Shown here piece after piece: positions 1 to 6,661 of a DNA stretch of 7,616 bases. This stretch comes from Verrucomicrobiota bacterium (GTDB lineage: Bacteria > Verrucomicrobiota > Verrucomicrobiia > Limisphaerales > UBA9464): positions 1 through 7,616 of the forward strand of contig JAFLEG010000187.1 in NCBI GenBank assembly GCA_017302195.1, given 5' to 3'. The notes below the pieces were generated by a model that worked only from the letters and a program-made list of their open reading frames with translations, searched no databases and had not been told where the DNA came from. The translations under genes were made by a program, and so were the position numbers. Position 1 is the first letter of the stretch. Every line of letters begins with the position of its first letter.

Positions 1-550
1 CTGCCTCCGCCAGCTCTTCGACCGGCGGAATCCGCACGGCTTCGTCGCCATCGCCACCACCCTGCTGGGGCTGATGTACGTGCCGTGGCTGCTGAATTTC
101 ATCCAGAAGATCAACTACCTGGACGGTGTGGATGGACGCTTCTACGTGCTCTATCTGCTGGTGGTCACCAAGTTCAGCGACGTCGGGGCCTACTGCGTGG
201 GGTCGCTGATCGGACGCCACAAGATGATCCCGCGCATCAGTCCGGGGAAGACCTGGGAAGGCCTCGCCGGGGCGGTGGTGGTGTCCACGACCGCCAGCGT
301 GCTGCTGGCCCAGGCAGCCGGCGGCCGGCTCAAGGAGATGAACCTCGGCCACGCCCTCGCCATCGGACTGATCCTGAGCCTGGGGGCGGTGATCGGGGAC
401 CTGATCGAGTCGGCCTTCAAGCGGGAGGCCGGGGCCAAGGATTCCGGACGCCTCTTCCCGGGGATCGGCGGGATCCTCGACCTCATTGACAGCCCCCTGT
501 TCAACGCCCCGCTGCTGTATCTGTACCTGCGTCATGTCCTGACGCATTGA
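1..550 (+). CDS. cdsA: phosphatidate cytidylyltransferase, C-terminal part (start is outside the window)
   Basis: This integral membrane enzyme makes CDP-diacylglycerol from phosphatidic acid and CTP, the entry point to bacterial phospholipids. The reading frame is open from base 2, so about 182 C-terminal residues are visible and the N-terminal membrane segments are missing. The ATG at base 74 is internal and is not the start. Visible family marks are KFSDVGAY (around bases 170-193), SPGKTWEG (239-262) and the C-terminal signature at 410-490, S-x-F-K-R-x4-K-D-x-G followed by FPGIGGILDLID. Hydrophobic stretches alternate with these loops as expected for a polytopic enzyme. In the textbook signature the last part is P-x-H-G-G-[hydrophobic]-x-D-R-[hydrophobic]-D; here the His is Ile and the Arg is Leu, while the acidic residues are kept. 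The next gene, dxr, begins 66 bases downstream on the same strand, the usual cdsA-dxr order. The family call is firm; only the N-terminus is unknown. Confidence 0.95.
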   Translation, partial: CLRQLFDRRNPHGFVAIATTLLGLMYVPWLLNFIQKINYLDGVDGRFYVLYLLVVTKFSDVGAYCVGSLIGRHKMIPRISPGKTWEGLAGAVVVSTTASVLLAQAAGGRLKEMNLGHALAIGLILSLGAVIGDLIESAFKREAGAKDSGRLFPGIGGILDLIDSPLFNAPLLYLYLRHVLTH

Positions 551-616
551 CCGGACCTCCGGCCTGCATCCAGACTCGGCGTTTCTGCTCCACCGAAGGC
601 CATCCGCCCGCACTGA

Positions 617-1750
617 ATGAAGAACGTCGTCCTGCTCGGAAGCACCGGTTCCATCGGCACCAGCACGCTCAAGGTGGTGGAGGATCTGCCCGACCGCCTG
701 CGGCTGATCGGCCTCGCCGCCGGCGGAAATGCGGCCCTGCTCGCCGAGCAGGCGCAACGCCACCGGCCCCAGGCTGTGTCCCTGGCGGATCCCGCCGCGG
801 CGTCCGCCCTGGCCGGCCAGTTGCCGGGCATCGCGGTCCATGCGGGCGCCGAGGGGCTGATCCAACTGGCCACGCTTCCCGAAGCGGACATCGTGCTCAT
901 CGCCATCGTGGGCACCGCCGGCCTCGCGCCGGCCCTGGCCGCGATCCGCGCAGGCAAGGACATCGCGGTGGCCTCGAAGGAGATCCTGGTCATGGCCGGC
1001 GAGATCGTGATGTCCGAAGCCCGCCGCCACGGGGTGCAGGTGCTGGCGGTGGACAGCGAGCACAGCGCCATCTTCCAGTGCCTTCAGGACAAGCCCGGCG
1101 CCTCGGTGCGGCGGCTGATCCTGACGGCCTCCGGCGGCCCCTTCCGGACCACGCTGCGGGAGGCCTTCGACGGCATCACGGTCGAGCAGGCGCTGAAGCA
1201 CCCGTCCTGGGTCATGGGGCGGAAGATCACCATTGATAGCGCCACGCTGTTCAACAAGGGGCTGGAGATGATCGAGGCCCGGTGGCTGTTCGACATCGAG
1301 ATGGCGCGGGTGGACGTCATCGTGCATCCGCAGAGCATCGTGCACTCGATGGTGGAGTTTGTGGACGGCTCGATCCTGGCCCAGTTGTCCACGCCCGACA
1401 TGTGCCTGCCCATCCAGATCGCGCTCTGTCATCCGGACCGCCTGCCCAGCGCCCGCGTGCAGACCGATTTCGCGCGGGTCGGATCGCTGACCTTTGAGAA
1501 TCCGGACCACGACCGGTTCCCGTCCCTGGCGCTGGCGCGCCGGGCGGGCGAGGTGGGCGGCACGCTGCCGGCGGTGCTCAACGCCGCCAACGAGGTCGCT
1601 GTCGAGCGCTTTTGCCGCCGCGAGCTGTCCTTCCCTGGCATTGCCGCGACGGTGACCCGGGTGATGGACGCCCACGCCGTCGTCGGCAATCCGACGCTGG
1701 AGCAAATCCTGGAAGCCGACCGCTGGGCTCGCGAGGCCGCGGCGGTTTAA
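617..1750 (+). CDS. dxr: 1-deoxy-D-xylulose 5-phosphate reductoisomerase
   Basis: This cytosolic enzyme converts 1-deoxy-D-xylulose 5-phosphate to 2-C-methyl-D-erythritol 4-phosphate with NADPH and a divalent metal, the committed step of the MEP isoprenoid pathway. The 377-residue protein is close to the usual length (about 390-400). The N-terminal Rossmann fold has GSTGSIG at residues 8-14 for NADPH, and ASKE at 119-122 follows the cofactor domain. The metal and substrate site is complete by analogy with the E. coli enzyme: D146, S147 and E148 in VDSEHSA, the flexible loop HPSW-x-MG at 195-201, and N213, K214 and E217 in NKGLEMIEA. HPQSIVHSMVEF (237-248) is also typical. The ATG at 617 places GSTGSIG correctly, but the only purine-rich element before it, GAAGG at 595-599, lies 17 bases away, so ribosome binding is not classical. 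It is probably co-transcribed with cdsA. The usual downstream partner rseP is absent. Confidence 0.97.
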   Translation: MKNVVLLGSTGSIGTSTLKVVEDLPDRLRLIGLAAGGNAALLAEQAQRHRPQAVSLADPAAASALAGQLPGIAVHAGAEGLIQLATLPEADIVLIAIVGTAGLAPALAAIRAGKDIAVASKEILVMAGEIVMSEARRHGVQVLAVDSEHSAIFQCLQDKPGASVRRLILTASGGPFRTTLREAFDGITVEQALKHPSWVMGRKITIDSATLFNKGLEMIEARWLFDIEMARVDVIVHPQSIVHSMVEFVDGSILAQLSTPDMCLPIQIALCHPDRLPSARVQTDFARVGSLTFENPDHDRFPSLALARRAGEVGGTLPAVLNAANEVAVERFCRRELSFPGIAATVTRVMDAHAVVGNPTLEQILEADRWAREAAAV

Positions 1751-1751
1751 T

Positions 1752-1779
1752 TTTTCAGTTTCGAGTTTTCAGTTTCCAG
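1752..1779. repeat. two tandem copies of a 14-base T-rich unit after dxr
   Basis: Immediately after the dxr stop (TAA, 1748-1750), a 14-base unit TTTTCAGTTTCGAG at 1752-1765 is followed at once by TTTTCAGTTTCCAG at 1766-1779, with one mismatch. The run is AT-rich compared with the surrounding sequence. It lies in the convergent gap between dxr and the permease gene and may be part of a dispersed low-complexity repeat family, which cannot be tested from one window. Confidence 0.7.
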
Positions 1780-1791
1780 GAGGGGGGAATT

Positions 1792-1807
1792 CGCATCGGG
1801 CGATGCG
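1792..1807. terminator. possible weak hairpin in the convergent gap
   Basis: CGCATC at 1792-1797 and GATGCG at 1802-1807 can form a perfect six-base-pair stem with a GGGC loop, between two convergent genes. There is no following T tract in either direction, so it is not a standard intrinsic terminator. It is listed because it is the only compact hairpin seen in this gap, where both transcripts should end. Confidence 0.25.
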
Positions 1808-1834
1808 CTGGGCGCGATTTCGAGCCCGCTCCCA

Positions 1835-1862
1835 TTCATCCCTCATCCTTCATCGTTCATCC
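1835..1862. repeat. four tandem 7-base units (TTCATCC type) overlapping the permease stop codon
   Basis: Four consecutive heptamers are present: TTCATCC (1835-1841), CTCATCC (1842-1848), TTCATCG (1849-1855) and TTCATCC (1856-1862). On the minus strand they read as GGATGA-type units. The last one contains the stop codon of the permease gene (TGA at 1857-1859 read on the minus strand), so a change in copy number would affect the very end of that gene and its 3' untranslated region. Confidence 0.75.
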
Positions 1863-4256
1863 TTCGCTCCTCAGCGCCCTCATCGGATCCAGGCGGGCTG
1901 CCCGGCGGGCGGGGAGCCAGCAGGCCAGCAGGGCCACCCCCATCAGCAGGACCGTGACGCCGGCAAAGGTGGCGGGATCCCATGGCGCGGTCTCAAAAAG
2001 CAGGGTCCGCAGCAGCCGCGTGAGCAGCAGTGCGGCGGCGGACCCACAGACGATGCCCAGCAGCACCAGGCGCATGCCCTGGACGACGATGAGGCGCCGC
2101 ACCTCCCGGGTCTGCGCGCCCAGCGCCATGCGGACCCCGATCTCCCGGGTGCGCTGGGTGACGGTGTACGCCAGCACTCCATACAGTCCGAGGGCCGCCA
2201 GCAGCAGCGCCGCGACCGCAAACACGCCGAGGAGCCGGGTGGAGAGCTGGCGCTGCGCCACCGACGCGGCGACCCACTGGGTCATGGTGCGGACGTTCTC
2301 AATGGGCAGGTCGCGGTCGAGGGCGTCGAGTTCGGCGCGGAGGGCACGGGTCAGATCCATCGGGTCGCGCGCGGTGCGGACGACCAACGACAGGCTCCCC
2401 CAACAGTTCTGCCGGTAGGCACGGTACACCTCGCCGGCCGGCGCCTGCTCCAGGCCGGAACGCCGGACGTCCTTCACCACACCGATGATCTCGGCGCCGC
2501 GGGCGCCGTCCCCGAGGTCCACGCGCCGGCCCAGGACCTGGGCGCCCAGTTGGAACCGTCGGACAAAGGTCTCGTCCACCACCACCACATCCGGCGTACC
2601 CGTCCGGTCCTGCGCGGAGAAGTCCCGTCCCTGTACGAAGGGGATCTGGAGCGTGCGGAAGTAGTCCGGACTCACCTGGGCATACCCGGCCGCCCGCACC
2701 TCGCCGGGCGGCGGCGGCGGCGCGCCGGGAATGCCGATCGCCGTGCCCATCTGGTTCGCCCCCAGCGGCACCCCCAGAATCATTCCGGCGGAGTCCACGC
2801 CCGGGATGGCCCTCACCCGCTCATGGAGTTCGGCAAACAGCCGCTCGCGGTCGGTCTGCTGCGGATAGCGTCCTTCGGGCAGGCTCACCGACAGGGTGAC
2901 CACGTGCTCGGGGGTGAATCCCGCGGGCTGGGCCAGCACCCGGGTGAAGCTCCGGATGAGCAGTCCCGCCCCAACCAGCAGCATCAAAGACAGCGCGACC
3001 TCGGCCACGACCAGGGCGGCGCGAAGCCGCTGGCGTCCGAGGGTGGACGTGCCCCGGACGCCTTCCGTCAATGCGCCCGCCAGCGACAGACGGATCGTCT
3101 GCAGCGCCGGGACCAGGCCGGACATCACCGCAGCGGCCACCGAGGCCAGCATGGCGAAACCGACCGCCCATCCGTCGAGCGGAACGCCCTCGGCAATCCG
3201 CGGGAGATTGGGCGGCGCCAGCCGGGTCAGCATCCCGAGGCCACCCCAGGCCACCGCCAGGCCACCCAACCCGCCGGTCGCCGCCAGCAGCAGGCTCTCG
3301 GTCAGCAATTGACGGAGGATCTGCCAGCTTCCGGCGCCCAGCGCGGCGCGGACGGCGAATTCCCGGGAGCGGGCCGCCGCACGGGCAAGCTGCAGGTTGG
3401 CGATGTTCGCGCAGCCGATCAGCAGCACCATGCCCACCGCAGCAAACAGGACCAGGAGCGTCCGTCGCGAATCCGCCACCAGCACCTCGTGATACGCATG
3501 GACCGCCGCACCCCAGTCCCTGCTCTCCGGATCCGCCGTCGCCATGCGGTCGGCAATCCCAGCCATCTCCACCCGGGCCTGGGCGAGGGTGACCCCGGGC
3601 TTCAGGCGGCCATGAACCAGGAAGCTGTGGTTGTGACGCTGCCCCAGGAGGTCCGGGGAAAAGGCCAGTGGCGCCCAGATCTCGGTGCCGGCCTCGGGGA
3701 AGAGCGTCCGCGCCGGCATCACGCCGACCACGGTATGTGGCTCCGAGTTCACGGTGATCGTCTGTCCGACGATGCCCGCGTCGCCTCCGAAACGTCGCTG
3801 CCACAGCTCATGACTCAGCAGGACGACGCGGTGCTTTCCGAAGGTCTCCTCCTCCGGGAGAAAGTCGCGGCCCAGGATCGGACGGAGCCCCAGCAGGGCG
3901 AACATGTTCGCCGACACCCGAGTCCCGGCGAGGGACTCGGCCGGCCCCCGTCCGCTCAGGGCGAAGGTATCACCGCCCCGCGCTGCGAGCCCCTCAAACA
4001 CGGTGCTCTGCCCGCGCCAGTGTCCCAGCATCGGAGCCGCGACCGGCTCCCGGTCCGAGCCATCCGTGGCCCGGGACTCGAACACCATCACCAGACGGTC
4101 AGGATCCCGGTAGGGCAGCGGCCGGAGCAGGACGGCGTGGACGAAGCTGAAGATGGCGGTGTTCGCCCCGATGCCCAGGGCGAGGGTGAGCACCGCCACG
4201 GCGGTGAAGCCGGGGTTCTTGAGCAACTGGCGGAGGGCGTAGCGGAGGTCGGACAT
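1857..4256 (-). CDS. ADOP-type MacB/FtsX-like permease (complete)
   Basis: A 799-residue inner-membrane protein of the MacB/FtsX superfamily, in the duplicated orphan permease (ADOP) layout. It opens with DLRYALRQLLKNPGFTAVAV and a first membrane segment at about 17-40, then RPLPYRDPDRLV. A large periplasmic domain spans about 50-262, and three membrane segments lie at about 265-288, 318-344 and 363-386. A second half begins with a segment at 412-436, a second periplasmic domain runs over about 440-665, and three closing segments lie at about 672-699, 724-750 and 762-782. TREIGVRMALGA (703-714) and LPARRAARLDPMRALRSEG at the end are diagnostic. MacB-family permeases work mechanically with an ATPase and an outer-membrane partner, but no ATPase domain or gene is visible here, so substrate and energy source are unknown. 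The ATG at 4254-4256 lacks a Shine-Dalgarno sequence, but the family N-terminus begins there. It is the last gene of the minus-strand group, 76 bases after the S12 hydrolase. Confidence 0.93.
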   Translation of the reverse strand: MSDLRYALRQLLKNPGFTAVAVLTLALGIGANTAIFSFVHAVLLRPLPYRDPDRLVMVFESRATDGSDREPVAAPMLGHWRGQSTVFEGLAARGGDTFALSGRGPAESLAGTRVSANMFALLGLRPILGRDFLPEEETFGKHRVVLLSHELWQRRFGGDAGIVGQTITVNSEPHTVVGVMPARTLFPEAGTEIWAPLAFSPDLLGQRHNHSFLVHGRLKPGVTLAQARVEMAGIADRMATADPESRDWGAAVHAYHEVLVADSRRTLLVLFAAVGMVLLIGCANIANLQLARAAARSREFAVRAALGAGSWQILRQLLTESLLLAATGGLGGLAVAWGGLGMLTRLAPPNLPRIAEGVPLDGWAVGFAMLASVAAAVMSGLVPALQTIRLSLAGALTEGVRGTSTLGRQRLRAALVVAEVALSLMLLVGAGLLIRSFTRVLAQPAGFTPEHVVTLSVSLPEGRYPQQTDRERLFAELHERVRAIPGVDSAGMILGVPLGANQMGTAIGIPGAPPPPPGEVRAAGYAQVSPDYFRTLQIPFVQGRDFSAQDRTGTPDVVVVDETFVRRFQLGAQVLGRRVDLGDGARGAEIIGVVKDVRRSGLEQAPAGEVYRAYRQNCWGSLSLVVRTARDPMDLTRALRAELDALDRDLPIENVRTMTQWVAASVAQRQLSTRLLGVFAVAALLLAALGLYGVLAYTVTQRTREIGVRMALGAQTREVRRLIVVQGMRLVLLGIVCGSAAALLLTRLLRTLLFETAPWDPATFAGVTVLLMGVALLACWLPARRAARLDPMRALRSEG
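4201..4250 (-). repeat. permease N-terminal coding block, the likely parent-like copy of 6603-6652
   Basis: This block encodes residues 3-19 of the complete permease (D-L-R-x-A-x-x-Q-L-L-K-N-P-G onward). It aligns without gaps to 6603-6652, the start of the Ntn hydrolase gene, at 38 of 50 bases, and both blocks sit at the start of their genes on the same strand. The two may share ancestry through this permease or through another member of the same family. Confidence 0.7.
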
Positions 4257-4332
4257 GGCGGGTGATTCAAGGTTGCAGGGACTGTTCCTGCTTCCACGCG
4301 CTGCGTCGCGGGAGGCGTTTTTAAGTCTCGGG

Positions 4333-5421
4333 CTATTGGGGTGCGGGGTTCGGGGGTTCGGGCCTTGCCTTCAGGACTCGGAGCACCTTCGTGCGGAGCG
4401 CGAGCAGATCGGTTTCCTGCTGGTTCGAGAGGAGGACCACGACCTCGTCACGGTGTGTGGGCCGAACGAACAGGGCGGTGTGTCCCCGAAAGTCCCCCTT
4501 GTGCCACGGATAGTAATTCCCGCCCTGTTCGGAGAGGAACCAGCCGTAGCCGTAGCGCCCCGGCACCTGCTGGCTGACCATGAGCGCCTGCGTTTCCGGC
4601 CGCAGAATGCTTCCGGAGGCCAGGGCCCGGTCGAAGCGCCAGAGGTCGCGGGCCGTCGTGTAGTGCGAACCGGCGCCATCCAAGGCCTCCATCGCGACCC
4701 CGAGCTCGACGGCCTCGGGTTTTCCGGAACTCAGACGATAGCCGCGGGACAGGTTGGAAACGGATGCGCCGCTGCGCAACAGGCCGGAGTCGTTCATGCC
4801 GGCCGGCTGGAAGATCTTTTCACGCAACAGCGTCTCATAGGAGCGATCCGTGACGGCCTCCAGCACGAGTCCCAGACACACGTAGGCCGTGTTGGAATAC
4901 CGGAACGAGGCGTCCGATTGGACGATGGGACCCTCAAGATCCCGGGGAGTGATCCGGCGATCCGGGTGCCGGCTGATCACCTCCACGATGCCCGAGGTGT
5001 GGGTGAGCAGTTGCTGCAGGGTGAGCGGTCCCGCCGGTTGACCCGCGAGATTCGGAAAAAACGAATCCAGCGTGTCCGTGAGGCGGATCCGGCCGGCATC
5101 CATCTGCTGGAACACCAGGACGGCGGTCATCGGCTTCAGGACGGAGAACGCGAGAAACCGGGTCTGGTTCGTGTTGAGCAGATTCCTCTCCTGATCGGCC
5201 AGACCAAAGCTGCCTTCATAGACGGTTTGGTCCCCCCGGGTGACGAGCGCGGTACCGACGAACTCGCCCGACCGGTGGGCCTCCTCGAAAATCCGGGCGA
5301 CCTCCTGGTCCAGCGGAACGACGGGCCCGGGATCGCAACCAACCAGCGCGGCGACCACGACCAGGAACAGAGCCCGGACGGGGAGAGCGTGGTGGAGGAT
5401 GGATTTCAAGGTGAGAAGCAT
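4333..5421 (-). CDS. lipoprotein serine hydrolase of the beta-lactamase / peptidase S12 class
   Basis: A 362-residue serine hydrolase with a beta-lactamase/DD-peptidase fold, predicted to be a lipoprotein facing the periplasm. The N-terminus has a hydrophobic segment (about 15-28) and a lipobox LVGC with the lipidated Cys at 29. Asp at +2 would mean inner-membrane retention under E. coli rules, which may not hold here. The catalytic set is present: S93-V-L-K96 as the SxxK motif, HTSG at 141-144, Y175-S-N177 as the YxN motif, GAGS at 249-252, and HKG at 307-309, with G313 following, as the third-box HxG. That last form is typical of S12 esterases, aminopeptidases and carboxypeptidases rather than the KTG of true beta-lactamases. 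The substrate cannot be assigned. The Pro-rich tail (PEPPNPAPQ) ends the protein without an accessory domain. The ATG at 5419-5421 has no Shine-Dalgarno sequence. It lies 34 bases after the Ntn hydrolase and 76 bases before the permease, suggesting one transcript. Confidence 0.92.
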   Translation of the reverse strand: MLLTLKSILHHALPVRALFLVVVAALVGCDPGPVVPLDQEVARIFEEAHRSGEFVGTALVTRGDQTVYEGSFGLADQERNLLNTNQTRFLAFSVLKPMTAVLVFQQMDAGRIRLTDTLDSFFPNLAGQPAGPLTLQQLLTHTSGIVEVISRHPDRRITPRDLEGPIVQSDASFRYSNTAYVCLGLVLEAVTDRSYETLLREKIFQPAGMNDSGLLRSGASVSNLSRGYRLSSGKPEAVELGVAMEALDGAGSHYTTARDLWRFDRALASGSILRPETQALMVSQQVPGRYGYGWFLSEQGGNYYPWHKGDFRGHTALFVRPTHRDEVVVLLSNQQETDLLALRTKVLRVLKARPEPPNPAPQ

Positions 5422-5455
5422 TGGCGGTTGCGGAGCGGGATGCCCCGTGTGTTCA

Positions 5456-6661
5456 TCAGGGTGGGTCTGCTCTCAAACGGGCGCCGGGTTTGAGTTCACT
5501 CGCTTCGGACTGAACCGACTCCACCCGGTCCTGCCCGTCGAAGGCAAACCGTTGCAGCACCGTGATCCGGTCAAACTCCACCCGAAAGCGATACCAGCGG
5601 TCGGAGCCCCGGTCGTGACGGCCGACCAACGTCAGCGCGACGAGGCCACCCAGGCTTTTCAGTTCCGCCTGGACCTTCTTCTGCTGGGGCGACAACACCA
5701 ACCAGAACTCGGGGGCATAGTCTTCTGATCTCATCGTGCCGTTCGCCGAGTCTCGGATGAGCGCCCGGACGCGTTCCGTGACGGCAGTCTCCTGGTCCGG
5801 AAGCGGAGCGAATTCATCCAGGTAGAACCGCTTCATGTTGTGGTGAAGCGGCTGCGGCGGTGCGGCGAGCTGTCCGGGAAGGCCGGTGATGTCGTAGTAG
5901 TGCGGGCCTTTCGCCAGTTCCGCCGCCAGCGTCAAGGCCACGCTCTCGTCGCGACCCGGAATGGGGAACAGCACCATCCCGCCTGATCTCAGGTCGAAGA
6001 CATTGGAATACTTCGTCCCGCCATCGCCCGCTTGTCGGCAGGCGCGGAGGATCGCCGCGCCATTGGCCACGGTGGGCGCGGGGGACTTCGCGAGCTCGCG
6101 TTCCAGCGCGGCACGGCCCCACCCAAAACCGCGGCTTTGGCGGAGGGACGCCACCTGCAACTGTTCACCACTCGCGCCGATGACCACAGAAGCTCCAGTG
6201 CGGTCGGCGATCAGGATTCGGGAGCGCGCAAAATCTGGTTCACGGTATCGGCGATAGAACGCCACGGCCTCCTCGACCGTTGTACAGGACTCCAGCATCC
6301 GTTCACTGGGATTGCCCCGCACGGACTGGAGGTCGCGGCCGGGTTCGTATTTCTCCTCAAAGCCGGAAACCCAATCGAAGGCCAGTCCGGCGGTGTTCAG
6401 GCCACCCTGGGCCCAGCCGTTGTCAAATCCGAGATAGGCACAGCCGAGGTGATCCTTGCCTGCGGGAACAAACCAGAGGCGGGTGGCCGGATTGAACCAG
6501 TCCCCATTGTTGAAGAAGAGCGTCCGGTCGGCATCGGTGAGCACAAAGATGGTGCAGGCGTTCCCCCGGATCGGCGCGGTGATCAGCAGCGCGATGGCTG
6601 CGGCGGTGCAGCCGGGATCCCTGAGCAGTTGGAGGCAAGCGAGGCGGAGGTCCTGGAGCAT
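5456..6661 (-). CDS. secreted cysteine Ntn hydrolase (choloylglycine / penicillin V acylase class) with C-terminal accessory domain
   Basis: A 401-residue linear-amide C-N hydrolase of the N-terminal-nucleophile type. NACTIFVL at 34-41 gives the nucleophile Cys36. NNGDW (51-55) supplies the family Asp (D54), and GGLNTAGL (86-93) carries the conserved Asn89. ILIADRTG (149-156) and KYSNVFDL (217-224) are also typical of the family. Residues 1-35 look like an export signal: a long n-region, AAAIALLI as the hydrophobic core, and GNA before Cys36, which suits signal peptidase I. Residues 4-23 match the start of ADOP permeases rather than a usual signal peptide. The start is fixed by an in-frame stop (TAA, 6674-6676) just upstream and by the lack of another Met before residue 122. 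Residues about 310-388 form a separate alpha/beta domain resembling the tail appended to some secreted S12 hydrolases (inference from memory). Related enzymes cleave bile salts, penicillin V or acyl-homoserine lactones; the substrate here is unknown. Confidence 0.85.
   Translation of the reverse strand: MLQDLRLACLQLLRDPGCTAAAIALLITAPIRGNACTIFVLTDADRTLFFNNGDWFNPATRLWFVPAGKDHLGCAYLGFDNGWAQGGLNTAGLAFDWVSGFEEKYEPGRDLQSVRGNPSERMLESCTTVEEAVAFYRRYREPDFARSRILIADRTGASVVIGASGEQLQVASLRQSRGFGWGRAALERELAKSPAPTVANGAAILRACRQAGDGGTKYSNVFDLRSGGMVLFPIPGRDESVALTLAAELAKGPHYYDITGLPGQLAAPPQPLHHNMKRFYLDEFAPLPDQETAVTERVRALIRDSANGTMRSEDYAPEFWLVLSPQQKKVQAELKSLGGLVALTLVGRHDRGSDRWYRFRVEFDRITVLQRFAFDGQDRVESVQSEASELKPGARLRADPP
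6603..6652 (-). repeat. permease-like N-terminal block fused in frame to the Ntn hydrolase
   Basis: This stretch encodes about residues 4-20 of the Ntn hydrolase. It aligns without gaps to 4201-4250, the start of the ADOP permease, at 38 of 50 bases. At protein level, D-L-R-x-A-x-x-Q-L-L-[KR]-[ND]-P-G-x-T-A-x-A is shared, with 12 of 20 identical. Similarity fades over residues 21-35, just before the nucleophile Cys36, so the fusion point probably lies at about 6553-6600. Confidence 0.75.

Noticed and set aside
547..1236. Plus-strand open frame overlapping the start of dxr in another frame
   Set aside because: dxr has every catalytic residue in its own frame; the alternative product is Arg/Gly/Pro-rich with no recognisable fold.
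1803..4265. An 820-residue open frame on the plus strand covering the whole permease gene
   Set aside because: It lies exactly antisense to a convincing ADOP permease. Its translation is rich in Arg, Gln, Gly, His and Pro with no domain or membrane segment, as expected when a high-GC coding strand lacks stops in the opposite frame.
4255..5493. A 412-residue plus-strand open frame opposite the S12 hydrolase
   Set aside because: The minus-strand protein has a full catalytic motif set and a lipobox; the plus-strand product has low-complexity composition and no motif.
4333..6661. Reading the S12 and Ntn hydrolase pair as a beta-lactam resistance locus
   Set aside because: The S12 protein has HKG instead of KTG, and neither enzyme shows residues specific for beta-lactams. 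Both families have many other substrates, so a resistance label is not supported.
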